A DNA stretch of 64,000 bases from Rehmannia glutinosa (taxonomy: Eukaryota > Streptophyta > Magnoliopsida > Lamiales > Orobanchaceae): the NCBI GenBank assembly GCA_016081115.2, contig CM071926.1:14645971-14709970 (forward strand). The letters run 5' to 3'. This document shows, piece after piece, positions 36,142-48,120 of the stretch. Position 1 is the stretch's first letter, and the number at the start of each line of letters is the position of its first letter. The notes below the pieces were generated by a model that was not told the origin of the DNA, searched no databases, and saw nothing but the letters and a program-made list of their open reading frames with translations. The translations under genes and the position numbers were made by a program.

Positions 36142-39100
36142 ATGGCACCAACCTATGATTTTACCAAGTTAGGGAAGCAAATCCACTCCTGGTCTCTTGT
36201 GGATTTCGGCGGCATGGTGAAAAGCAGGGTCAAACGACACCCTAGTGAAGAAAATTGCTGAAAATTAGAAAGCGACGGTGAAACCGTTTCGGCGTTAGAA
36301 TATCCGATGACCTATGTGGAGGAGGTCGCACAATTCTACGTGAATCTTTGAGATTCACGATGAAGGAATAAAGTCATCTGCATTCACGGAAAGCGGTGAC
36401 TATCTCTCGCGCAAGGATTTGGTGAACACGCTCACTACCAATCGAAGGAGCCTCGAAATTAACGAAGGCGATGTAAACTTGGCGATGCTTGGAAAGAAAT
36501 AGCCAAGCCCGACTTTCTTTGATAAAATAGTGTACACAAAGACAAACAAGAGCTTCTTTGAAGGAGGATTATCACAAGTCTGTTTGTTGGACATAGTTGC
36601 CAAATGTATTGACATCAAATTTGGCGGCTTTGACCAATATTGTCAAAAGCTAAGCCGATCGTAATGCATTGCGATCATCGAAGAAAAAGAAAATAAAGCG
36701 GGCTGAGTTTGTCTCTGCACAGAGACTCGCGAACGTAGGGAACAAATCCTTGAGGAAGATGGCACATTTGGAGGATCCCACAGGATATGGCCTAGTGATT
36801 GGTCGGTGATGGAGGTGAAAGGAGTCCTCTTAGACATGGGAAGGCATTCCATGTTAACAAGAGGATGTTGAGCAAACCTCTCAGGCGCACTGAGAAGAGA
36901 GCCTACGCCAAGAGAGCGACCGCAGTGAGGGGAATCGGTGACCACGAAGATACGATTGTTTCCTCTCCACCCAAGAAGAGTGCCCCTGCGGCCGCAAAGA
37001 AGATCGCTTTGCCCTGCGTGACAAAGAAAGTCAAACTTGCTCTCCGCCCCCCAGAAGTCACCGTCACTGCTCTGCCCGTGTCTCTGAAAGCCCGGCCGGC
37101 GATCGAGAAGGACACTCAAATACCTTCTCACGATCGTCAAAAAAGAGAGAAGCCCGACAAGCCAAGACGGCGCTCCTCGAGAAAAAGACACCGGCACGGC
37201 CCCCGCCCCAAGACTCGAGAGAAACCGTCTCTCGAACCAGAAATCCCTCTAGTACAAACTAGGAGACGAAGAAGAATCATCAAGCACTCCGAGCTTGAGA
37301 AACAAATTTGAGTCGACCACTCGTTGGAGCAGAATCTTGAGAGGCTGGAGAAGTAGAGTCTCGGATGTAATTGATGAAACGACCCAAGTCTGTGAAGGCG
37401 TCGCAGAGGCAACTCAAGACACACTGTTGTAGCCCACACAAATTGAAACACAAGAAGAAGCTGGTAGAGCCGATAGTGATGTGATGATCCTATCTCCACC
37501 TTACCAGGACATCCAAAATTGTCTATGAGAGTGGAGGAAATGGAAATTGAGTCGATCCAGGGAGCAGTTCCAACGGCCCGAGTTTATAGAAGAAGAAGAG
37601 GAAGCGTTGAGCTTCTCGGGTGACCACTGTACTCCCAAAGATGGATGAAGACAATCGCTCGGATATCCTGCAGATCTTCAAGGATAAGGAAAAGAAGAAA
37701 CAGCGAGAGGAAGGCGAGGCACGTGAGAAAGATATGCCCTATCTCGGCACCACGAACACACACATACTCTCCTTGATGTCTTCTCCGGCGGTGATGAGGA
37801 TCCAGGAGAATCTCGCGCCTGACGAAGAGTTGCAAATGCAAAGCAATCATTGCACGAATCGAGAATCCTTCACGAGCAAAGATTGATAGAGGGACCAGGA
37901 GAGTCCTCGAACACAAATTTGAAATTGATCCAATGGGAGTGGTTGACAAATCGCCACCGTTGTTGTTCTTTGCCACCACCTCCCGACTCACTCGGAAGAA
38001 GGCAATAAGGGACTGGCGATGAAATTGGGATAGTGGGGACCCCGGTCGAGCCAACCCCTATTGAAGGTGTCTTACCACCTGCCCAACGGTGAACATTCAA
38101 TAGCAAATAGGGAGTTTGGAGACAAGTGACCCCATTCAAGTCACTCGGTGGTGCGCCCCGGTGGGAAACTCCTCCACTGCAGCAAGGTCGGAGAATCTGC
38201 GAGATGACTCCACAATGAATCAAGGAGCCGAAGTGGAGAAAGTACAACCACCAAACGAACAGCAAGTTGCCATCAACGAAGCTCAGGCGATTGAGATCTC
38301 GGTGAGGTGTCAAGCCGCTCACGAAGGCTAATGACGCCGGCGATGCGGTCGAGGCACGAGGAAGGAACAGCCAACGGGAGTTAACACTGCAGGCGATGAA
38401 AGTGCAATCCATGGGGTTGAGACTCAATGGATGCCACCCGAGAAGACCCTAAGACAGTGACATTGTCGAAAGGGAGGTCGAGCCTCATTGCAGTTGAGGC
38501 TGCGGGAGGTAATGAAGGCCACGGGAGGTTGAGACTTCCGGGGTAAAGAAGTCGAAGTAGAGAACATCCTCCCGCTATCATCGACCCATCGAAAAGGAGA
38601 TAAGCGCGCTTCATGATTCCTAGGATAATCGATATAACTTTCTGCGGGATCGGAAGGCGAAGAAAAATGAGTCATCCCCGATGTGAGATCAAAAGACTCA
38701 TTGCGGATGTTCCAAGCACGAGCAAGTCCCGATCCCAAGACTACTCGTCAAACCTTTAGTTTTGATGATGAGCCGCAATGGAAATCTCATCATCGTCCGA
38801 TGACGCTTTCACGATAAGGCCGAGGACGAGTCTACTCAATTGGAGAAATCGGTTTGAGACCAACGAAGGCTGTTGAGGCAGTGAGGCTCAAACAAGTCGT
38901 GGGTCCACTTCACAACAAACCCGGTGAACCAGAGTCCAGCTGCGCGGGCTCCTCAGCTGCAGCAGGTCGATTCAAAAAAGAACTTCACCGCTCATCATCG
39001 AACAAATCCCGGTTGGCGGTGATGAATCCTTTATAGAATCTTTTCCTTTTTCCCTCGGGAGGTACCGACCTCCATGAAGAGTCGAAAACGAACGCGCCAC

Positions 39101-39960
39101 GCTACGCATCAGACCAGCTCCGTTTTTCCATCAGGCACCATTGTTCCGGTGATTATGATTTTATTTGCATGGCCATCACCGCAACGGAGGAATCGGTGAA
39201 GTCCCTTGAAGTGTTCAAGGCATTATTGGCCGAGATTGAACGGATGGAGAGACATCAGGCCTCTATGGACATGCGGATGGACAACGAGAGATGCCAATCT
39301 TTCTGCTGATTTAAGAGGCATAATGATCGGGGATCGGGAATGGTGGCAACAAAGACAAACAATGCGTGTGGAACAAGTTAGATACTTCAGGACATTGTTC
39401 AACAAGTTTGGTATGGGAGAGTGAAAATCTTTGATGCAAAAACGAAGGTGAAAGAACATATTGACCACATGCATGAAGCACACATTGCCGAGATAAAGGC
39501 ATTGCGTGAGCAAAACAAGAGTGATCTACGAGCGTTTGGAAGAAACCATGAATACAAAATTCAGCCTTCTCATGGTGAGATGAAGTGATTTGTGAGAGTC
39601 CAACGCTACTCGATCCAATTTCGTCTTGCCGCATACTCTGCAGTGGGACTCGAAACAGAACTCTACCATCGCGAGGCTCGACTTCCGCTTGCAAGATATG
39701 TTTCAGTGTCCCTCTCTCTTTTGATGATGCCAAAAAGGGGGAAGAGGAATACCTTAAAGCACAGAAAAGATCCGAAGCCGAAAAAAGAGGATCACGTTTG
39801 TGAAGGGAAAGCAATTTGAGGAAGCGCTGAAACAAAAGAAAGGAAAATCTTTGAGGGGGAAGGATCGAAAGATGTGACCTTAATGATTGCACAAACCCCC
39901 AATAGGGTCCTGTCACGGTGACATTATCGTGACAAACTCCTGTGACTCGGTGGTGATGAA
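36142..39960 (+). pseudogene. env-like / extra ORF region of the SIRE-type element
   Basis: It opens MAPTYDFTKLGKQIHSW about 550 bases after the pol stop. Readable fragments are basic and proline/lysine rich (36799-37311), then acidic, and near the end strongly helical with coiled-coil character (KEHIDHMHEAHIAEIKALRE at about 39450; KKGEEEYLKAQKRSEAEKR at about 39740). The position and charge pattern fit the SIRE 'env-like' ORF, whose function in plants is unproven. I see no clear signal peptide or membrane anchor because frames are broken. The opposite-strand ORFs here (37870-38427, 39311-39916 and others) are mirror frames. Confidence 0.65.
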
Positions 39961-39967
39961 TGTTAGG

Positions 39968-39979
39968 AAAAGGGGAAAT
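39968..39979 (+). other. polypurine tract of the SIRE-type element
   Basis: AAAAGGGGAAAT immediately before the right LTR. Confidence 0.88.
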
Positions 39980-41553
39980 TGTTAGGAAATTTATTGTTTA
40001 GATTTTGATGAATGTCATGTAAAACCTAGAATAGGAAGTTGGCACCCCAATTCTTTTTGTAAAATGCATTGTAATAAATAGAGTGGCCAAAGTGAGTTAA
40101 GTCGGCCTACGCCCTAACATGCAAGAAGACAATGAAGACTAGAAGGAAGACTCATTGCGAGACAACCGAGTATGGCAAAGAAGAATAGACGGGAACTCTC
40201 TTGAAGAAGCGGTGAGATGCGGTGAGTGGAGTATCGTCAAGTCAACTCGAGAAAAGCCAAGTCTCAAGTTGAAGTGACGGAAGAGTCATCCACGATGATT
40301 GGAAGTGACTCTAAGTCACCTGGGAAAGCAAAAATGCGGTCAAGTCGAGATAATCAGTAAAAGATCCGTTGCCGCGAGAAATCAAGAGAATTACTTAAAC
40401 AAGTAATATCTCCATATCACCTTTCTCGGAGTGCTCAGTCTAGAAGCGTGCAAAAGGAATGAACCAATGGGAAGCACTACACCGTGTGTCGAACTCGAAA
40501 AGGTGAAAGAACAATTCATACGAGAAAATGGCAATTCAAGGATGCAACAAGACAAGCCAACGACGCAAGTGACTTTCAAAAATAAGCCTATCTCTTCAAC
40601 GGGCAAATTTTTGAAAGATCACTATAAAAGGCCTGAGGAGTTCATTTGAGAAAAGAGACACGAGTTGGACCAAGTGATTAAGAGACAATAACCAAAAACG
40701 TCCAAGCAATTATTAGAAAATCGAAATATTCTCAATCCTCAAGCCTACACTACGAAGAACATCAATCCAACACTCATCTGTGAAGGAAAGATAACTTCAA
40801 TCAGTTGAAGAGGAAAATCTTGAAAAATCAAGGGGTCTACATTCCACGAAGGATTGTAGGAAGGTTCAAGAGTTGAACCAAGTCTTAGCTTTTGGAGGGC
40901 TTCGTGATCAAATCAAAGAGCTTGAGCAAGTGAGTTTGTAGTAGCAAAGCCCAATTGCCTGTGTGAAGAAGGAAAAAGAGTCGTCACGAGAAGCTTGGTG
41001 AGTGATCAAGGCATCTCGATCGAGTCCCAAAGGATCAAGTGTTTGTGTGATCAAGACTTGTATCCTGACCGATACCACTTTGTATATTGATCAATACCTA
41101 GTGGATTCCTCCGGGAGTTGGAGAAGAGAGGAGTAGAAGAATTACCCCATCTTGAACCTCTATAAAAATCTTATTGTGTCATTTACATTTCAAGACTTTA
41201 ATTTCGCATCTTAATTGTTTAATTCGACATATTTGCTATCCACTTGATAATCTATAAGTACTAAATCAAGCACTAAATCCTTGCTTAATCAAACTTAAGG
41301 GTGTTAAGTCTTCCGTTGAAAACAAAACCACGGTTGAGTTAATTTAAAGCCAACGGTGAGTTATTCCATCAACGGCTCAATTTGAGTGCGATTTGAGAGA
41401 CTAACTCTCTTGATTGACTAAATTGATTTGTCCATCAAGGACAATTGTGCAAGATATCAACTCGTATATTTAAAAGGACTAAATCGAAAATTTGGTAAGG
41501 TTTATTCAACCCCCCCCTTCTAAACCTTACACTTACACCCCTTGGGACCTACA
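39980..41553 (+). repeat. 3' LTR of the SIRE-type element
   Basis: It mirrors 28508-30089, with TATA box at 41161-41168. Length is nearly equal (1574 versus 1582); differences are mainly clustered small indels. Confidence 0.93.
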
Positions 41554-44500
41554 GGCGAGAATGTTGTCTGACCGTTTAACAAAACTAGAACTAACCAAAT
41601 GAAAATAAGGAAAAAGATGAATAATATCGGAAATAATATTGCCCAAATAGGTGAGATCTTCGGTGCGCTTTTGGAGTCGATTAACTAGATTAATGTTGTC
41701 AGATTCAATTATCACATTCCTCAATCCCCGGTCTTATGCTAGAACCGGCCCCTTGCGACATGCAATCGCCTCCGCAACGGCTATGTCGTACTCGATTGGT
41801 ATCATTTTGGAAAGCGTCGAGTTAATCTAGCCCCTGTGATCCCGTATAGCGATGTCTATCCAAGTCCCTTTCCCATCCCGTATTGACGCGTACAAATTAA
41901 TCTTAATAGTGCTTGCCTCCGGGGGAATCCATTTTTCCGGCTATATCCTTGTCGAAGATGGTGTCCTCCCCACCGCCCCAACCTGTTCATGTTCGTGAAG
42001 ACGTGCAGTGGCCAGCTTGATACATTGCTGGTGGGTTATAACTTGGTTCTCAAAAATCAATTTATTTCTGGCAGACCATGCACTCCAAAGGATCATAGCA
42101 AATAAGTCGTGTCCATCACTATCCCCCTGCTTCATAAATTGTGCCACCCAATCACCTAAGGACCCTCGATGTTGTAGAGGAAGAAGATCGATATGCAACG
42201 GAGACATTGTCCACAGAAATTCCATCCATCCACAATCCCGGACCGCATGCTCATTACTTTCTTCTGCTAATCCACATCTAGCACATATTGCATCAATCCC
42301 GACCCCTCTTCTCCGTAACGCTCCTTTGGTTGGAAGGATACCAAGTACACACTTCCATAAAAATGTTTTTACCTTATTGGGGATATTCAAATTCCACAGC
42401 CATTTCCATAAGCCAGCTTCATTTCCGGACGACGACGGGGAGTTCGAATCGTTGTCTTTCAAGGCCTTCACTACTTTATAACCCGACTTAACCATATATT
42501 TCTCGTCCTTTGAATAAGCCCATATCATTTTATCATCCTTACCATGCGAACAGAGTGGTATTGAAAGAATAGCTTGGGCTTCCTTTGGAGAAAACAACTC
42601 ATGCACTACTTCAGTATTCCATGACTTCAAAGAGGAATCATTGTCTGAGTCAATAAGATCGCACACTTTTGAAATCGTCGATTCTTCAGGGTGCCTGGAC
42701 CAAGGACGAATCATAGGCAAGTCCGCTAACCATGGATCCCTCCAAACATCTACTCGAGAACCATCCCCAATGTTCCATCGGATACCACCCCCGATAATTT
42801 TCCTATTCTCTACAATGCTTCTCCATGTGTAAGATGGATTATGGCCAATTGTAGCATCTATAAAACATTGTTTAGGGTAGTATCTTTATTTAAGAACCTT
42901 GGATAGAAGGGAGCTCTCATTGGTTAATAACCTCCAACACTGTTTAGCCAACATTGCTTCATTAAAACACTGCAAGTCTCGGAACCCCAAGCTTTCCTCC
43001 TTCTTTGATTTACACATAAAACTCCACGCTTTCCAGTGAATGCGTCTTTCCTTCTTTTGTTTCCCCCACCAAAAATTGCTAATCAAAGAATTTATTTGAT
43101 TGCACGTATTGGCGGGAAAAGAGAAGCAACTCATGAGGTAAGACGGAATTGCTTGAGCGACCGATTGAATAAGCACCATTTTTCCAGTCGTCGACAAATA
43201 TCTCCCCTTCCAGTCTTTCAATTTCTTGCGAATCCTATCCACCACCTTAGCAAAAATTCCTTTTTTCGAACGCCCCACCACAGCCGGGATACCCAAGTAA
43301 ATGGCGTGCTTATCCACTCGGGTGACCCCTAGCCGACGTGCAAGGTCATTCTAACTGTCAAGCCCCACCCCCTGCTAAAGGAAACCTCTGATTTATCAAG
43401 GCCGATTCTCTGGCCCGAGGACCTCTCGTATTCTTGGATAATCTGTCTCGTATGATCAATTTCTCTCTCATTTGCCCGTCCAAAAATAATATTATTGTCA
43501 GCGAAGAACAAATGAGAGATTTCTGGTCCCCTTCGACTGACCTTTATTCCGTGAAGTCGTCCACCATACTCCGCCCTGCGAATCAAAGAGGAAAAAGTCT
43601 CTACACAGAAAAGAAACAGGTAAGGAGAAAGAGGGTCCCCCTGTCGGAGTCCCCCGCATCGGATTAAACATGGTACCCGGTTGACCGTTCAAAAGAATGG
43701 AAAAGGACACAGAATTGACACATTTCATGATAAGATTTACAAACTGGCTAGGCAGACCCATTTTAAGCATAACCCTTTGTGAAAAATTACATTCTACTCT
43801 ATCGTATGCCTTGGATATGTCAAGTTTAAAAGCAAAAGTTCCTCGCTTTTTAGCTTGACTATGTTTCATAGAATGAAATATTTCAAAAGGAAGAAGGACA
43901 TTATCAGTAATAAGGCGACCAGGGACGAAGGCGGATTGCGTGTGGTGAATAAGGGAGGGGAGGATGAGTTTAAGCCTATTATCAATCGTCTTGGTGATCA
44001 ATTTAAACAAAACATTGCACAAGCTTATAGGCCTATAATCAGTGACAAGTTCAGGGTGTTTTTTCTTCGGAATAAGAACAATGAAGGTATTATTAATAGA
44101 ACGAGGGCTCGTGCCTCCATTGAGAATGGAAAGAACATAAGACACAATATCAGATTTTAAGATGGGCCAGAACTTTTGATAAAATAATGCAGGCATACCG
44201 TCTGGTCCGGGAGCCTTAATAGGATGCATTTGTGCCAAAGCTGCTATTACCTCCTCCTCCACGAACGGTCGAGAAAGGAGATCCCCCACCGAGGATGACA
44301 CTTTGTTTTCCACTGTGTCTAGTACTTTCTCCATTTCTAAATTCTCATCCGCAGTAAACAAACCCTGAAAATAATTATTGAAAACCCGACTAATACCATC
44401 GATTTCTTCTTACCACCCCCATCGGAATCCCGAATTCTATCCACCGTGTTTCTCTCCTTACGACCATTTGCTAGCTTATGAAAGAAAGTCGTGTTTTGAT

Positions 44501-45526
44501 CCCCGTCCTTAAGTTCAGTCTCAAGCCCATGTCTATTCGTCAAAACCTGGTGAGGAGCGGTCAAGTTATCTCGAATTTGAAGGGCTTCTTCGCAATCCCT
44601 AATCTGTTTCCCAACATTCCCAAAATGGATTTCTCCCATAATGATAGTTGGATTCCGCAGTCATGTATTCTGGCCGAGATGGGTTTTAATTCCGCAGCAG
44701 CACCTCCCCTATCCTAAGTTTTCTGAATTACATGTTGGCAAGACTCATCGAGTAACCACATAGCCTCAAATCTGAATAATTTCCTTTTTCTCTCTCCTTT
44801 GTGTCGTCTATTTCTTTGGATTTGTCGCTAATGAATTAACACCGGACAATGGTCCAATGCGACTCGCGGAAGATGATTAACTGTATAGCCTGGGTACATA
44901 GTAACCCATCATGATTACCGAAACATCGATCAAGGCGCTCCTAGATGTTCGCCTCCTCTTGTTGCCCGCTCGTCCAAGTAAACGAGTTTCCCTCATATCC
45001 GAGATCATCTAGAAGAGCCACCTGCATATTTGTGTGAAAGTAGCCCAACCGTGCATCCTCTTTCACTCTTCCTCCAATTTTCTCGAAGTTGTATAGGATC
45101 TCATTGAAGTCGCCTAAACAGAGCCAACTCGAATCGATTGTGTTTGCTAGCTCCCGGATGAGTTCCCACGTGTACTTCTTTAGAATTTCCTCTGGCCAAC
45201 CATAAAGACCCATCAGGGGCCATTGTTTCTCCGCTTCGTCAACCATGTCGTCGATATGGTGCAACAAATCCGATAAAACATTAAACCCAATATTTACTTT
45301 CCACATCAGACACAACCCTCCTCTCCTTCCGTCGTTCGACATATCACAATTAACAACATGAAGTCCTTCGTAGCTAAATAATTTGTAACCTCTATAACTT
45401 CCTCCTTATTAAGTTTGGTCTCCATCAGGAAAACAAACGTGGGGTCTTTCTCATGGATATAGCGTTTAAGTACCCGAACTGTCCGTGGGTTCCCAAGCCT
45501 CCGACTGTTCCAACTGAGGCAACTTA

Positions 45527-47241
45527 TTAGATTTGATGGGACAACTTCTTCGCAGTCTCCGCCGTTAAATTAAACGTGCATGGAATATCAAATAGACCGA
45601 ACTCTTTGATTTTTTTAATTTTGGTGGGCTCATTAGTCGACTCACTGGTTTGCTCAACCTCGAATTTTCTTTCGGGTCTGGTAGGAGATGTGGTTGGTTT
45701 TTTAACTGGTATAGGGCTCTTTAATCGGTTCCAGCAGTTCCTAGGTTTTTGGTTATGGGGTGTATCTGTTTGGGGTTCGTTTGGGTTTAGATTTAAAGGT
45801 AGGGTATGTGTTTTGCTAGGGGAAGCTGGTATGCATGGATGGGATTTTTTTGGGTGGTTCGTTGGTATTGGTTAGAGACTGTAGAGCCTTGGAGGTTTGG
45901 TTAGTGTTGTTGTGCATAGGGGTTATTTCTTTGGACATATTTATGGGGGATGGGCTGAGAGTTGTGTGATTGGCTAGGGTCAGGGTCAATTGGCTGTGTA
46001 GGATTAATTTTAGTAGAGTTGGTGGTAATATGAGGTATGATTAGGGGTGGCAATTCGGGTCATCGGGTCGGATTCTTGTTTGGCTTCGGGTTAATTTCGG
46101 GTTATGCTTAAGATGCATCGAAAGTTAATAAAAATTTAAAATTACTATATTTTAGACAAATTGGTAACATCGGGTCGTGTTCGTGTTAGTCAGTTTCAGG
46201 TTTGGGTTTCTCGTGTTCGTGTTCGGGTTTCTCTCAGTAACTTCGGGTCGGGTTCGTGTTTGGGTTTTGTGTTGTGTCAGGCATTGCCACCCCTAGGTAT
46301 GATGGCTTTTGAATTGTTATTGGCTAAGTTAGGATGGTGGGGGGCTGGTGTAATCATATTGTCATTACGATGTTGGGAGGTTAGAGATAATGATTGGAGA
46401 GATTTTTGGATAATTTCATTAGATGGGGAGACGTTTCCTTGGTTTGCTGGGGAAGGTGTTTTTCGGAGTTAGGCTAGGTTATTCTGGCGGTCATGTGTGC
46501 GTGTAGGGTGTTGTGACGATGAAGATGATTCCGCTGAAAGTTCTCGTCCAAATAAATTTCGGGGTGTAGGTGCTCGCTGGTATGGGTCTTTTTGGGAGAA
46601 AGAACGACGCAAAGGAGAGGCCTTCAACCAGGGACCATACTTTATGCTTGTTGTATCTTGACACTCATTCCGATCGTAACTGTCACAATTTTGGAAAAAT
46701 TGTCCGATCATCCCGCATCAGAAACAATACGTGGGCAGCGATTCATACTTGAGAGGGAGCACCAATTTAAAATGGATAAACTTGCCAAATAATCCTTCTG
46801 CGGAGAGGTCCAGTGTCTCCTGTTCACCCAGTTGACTGCGAAAGTAGGATTCATACATGCAACCGGGACACCATACGCACGTATCCAAAATGCTGCTTTT
46901 GTGACCCTTGCCACGGATGGCTGTTCATCGGCGTCAAGCTTACGAATCGCGAATAGTCCTCCGTCATAATGCCATGGTTGATTTGCCAGGACTCTTTCCC
47001 AATCATCGTTGTCCTCAAATCTGAATAAAATAAGATCGGCCCCCCATTCTCTCGCAATGATCGACTTTCTGGTTTTCCACGCCTTTTTCATCACTTCAAT
47101 AAGGTAAAATGATTTCCATGATTTGTGAGTATAGAGTTTGCCCACCAAGCAAAATTCCTATTGAGGCGTATGACTCAAATCAGCCGTAAAGGTGTCATCT
47201 AAGCCCACAACCTCTTCCTCCCTCTCCGTAAGATCTTCCAT
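45527..47241 (-). pseudogene. LINE ORF1 (DUF4283-like, zinc knuckle), interrupted by an hAT element
   Basis: From about 47241 the minus strand reads a short acidic lead (MEDLTEREEEVVGLDD), then a DUF4283-like domain: LVGKLYT is recognisable as MVGKLYTHKSW at 47148, followed by WERVLANQPWHYDGGLFAI and FWIRAYGVPV. A knuckle-like MIGQFFQNC follows (46711) with YGPWLKASP, the usual tail of this domain. The remaining linker is proline/serine rich and ends FGLFDIPCTFNL before a stop at 45527-45529. The protein would bind LINE RNA. A frame break lies near 46860-46720, a stop at 46469, and an hAT element at 46042-46295 disrupts the linker. The plus-strand ORF 45576-45875 is its mirror. Confidence 0.75.
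46042..46295. mobile_element. small hAT-type MITE
   Basis: 254 bases with ends TAGGGGTGGCAAT and ATTGCCACCCCTA and a perfect 8-bp TSD GGTATGAT (46034-46041, 46296-46303). The interior is rich in TTCGGGT/TTCGTGTT repeats. It is inserted in LINE ORF1. Confidence 0.92.
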
Positions 47242-47726
47242 ATTTTCAGGCCTTGTTGCACACGGAATTGAATTAAGATGGAGGTTGTTACTAGTCACAG
47301 GAGAAAACTGATGTGCCGTGACTCTGCTAGTAGATCTAGTCTGGACCGCCGGGGAGAACGATGCTCTGACCATGCTCTGGCACGCCTGCAACCTACAAAA
47401 AGAAAAGAGAAAAAAGAAAAAAAAAACAAAGAGAGAAGACAAGGATCAGCGGAGAAAAAAAACAACAGCAGGGGAAAAACGAAAACAAGGGACAAAGGGG
47501 GGAGGAAGGAAGGAAATAAGAGAAGGTGCAATAAGATGGCAAGATCTATGACGGCAACGGAAAGCCGCACACCAGGAAAACCCTAACAGGAACCCTAGAG
47601 GGCGACCATGACTCCTTTGAGAGGAGAACGCACGCTTCACACACTATAGTGTAATAAAAATGCAGATGTTGCCTTTTAATTTTGTAACAACTAATGGTAA
47701 TTGTTATGTAACAACAATATTGAAGG

Positions 47727-48112
47727 TAGGGATGACAATTTTGGCTCGATCTACGCCGACCCGCTTAGGCCCGATCCATTTGGGTCGCACGGGGCACATA
47801 GTGGCGGTGCGGATATCGCTCTAGAATACATACGATTGAGCAAATTTATCTTTTTAATATATTTAATATATATTTTGCAATATATAATATATGTTATAAT
47901 ATAGTCTTTATGTATTTAATATTATAGCTAATATTTATAAATTGATAATGACAAGTTGACAACTTTTATATTTGATTTGGGTCAGGATGGGTCGATCCGC
48001 CCCCCCACCCCCTCGTGACCCATGGCGGGTCACCATGCCCCGCTCCGTTCTAGGGATGGGATGAGATTAGGTCTTTACATGTTCGGCTCGATCCGCTCCA
48101 TTTTCATTCCTA
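47727..48112. mobile_element. small hAT-type MITE
   Basis: 386 bases; ends TAGGGATGACAATTTT and ATTTTCATTCCTA; perfect 8-bp TSD ATTGAAGG (47719-47726 and 48113-48120). GC-rich subterminal GGGTCG/GACCC repeats and an AT-rich core are typical of this type. Confidence 0.9.
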
Positions 48113-48120
48113 ATTGAAGG

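Larger units (their letters stand above)
28508..41553 (+). mobile_element. SIRE/Maximus-type Ty1/copia retrotransposon, 13.0 kb
   Basis: LTRs of about 1.58 kb begin TGTTAGGAAATTT and end GGGACCTACA. The 5-bp TSD GGCGA (28503-28507 and 41554-41558) is perfect. A canonical initiator-Met primer site follows the left LTR, and AAAAGGGGAAAT precedes the right one. Between them are gag-pol in copia order and then about 3.8 kb of extra coding-like DNA, the position of the env-like ORF that marks the SIRE/Maximus lineage. Frame breaks throughout make it non-autonomous as read. Confidence 0.92.
28400..45545 (-). pseudogene. LINE ORF2 (endonuclease, RT, zf-RVT, RNase H), split by the copia insertion
   Basis: The coding parts are 45545-41554 and, beyond the insertion, 28507-28400. 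Blocks: an endonuclease start SCLSWNSRRLGNPRTV near 45515 and WLCLGDFNEIL near 45115; RT with APGPDGMPALFYQKFWPI (about 44205), LVTDYRPISLCNV and FKLDISKAYDRVE; the catalytic motif as FADN (43494-43502) instead of FADD; a zf-RVT block with WKWLWNLNIPNKVKTFLWK near 42400; RNase H from about 41730. The RNase H reading RSDNILA stops at the insertion edge and continues in frame with HHLASFSF at 28505, closing at a stop at 28400-28402. Other shifts occur near 43600, 44380 and 44900. Confidence 0.87.
28369..47600 (-). mobile_element. L1-like LINE retrotransposon interrupted by a copia element
   Basis: Without the 13-kb insert the LINE is about 6.2 kb. It has, in minus-strand order, ORF1 with a DUF4283-like domain and zinc knuckle, and ORF2 with endonuclease, reverse transcriptase, zinc-finger RVT region and C-terminal RNase H. 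The 3' end is a poly(A) tail seen as T8 at 28369-28376. The 5' end is set near 47600 where coding and leader-like sequence stop; I could not identify a TSD. The copia element 28508-41553 entered the RNase H region and the hAT element 46042-46295 entered ORF1. Confidence 0.85.

Noticed and set aside
36643..39916. Several long minus-strand ORFs (184, 185 and 201 codons)
   Set aside because: They oppose the env-like region of the SIRE-type element. GC-rich codon composition leaves the opposite strand open; no domains are seen.
42008..42481. 157-codon plus-strand ORF
   Set aside because: It is the mirror of the LINE zf-RVT region on the minus strand, which reads clearly.
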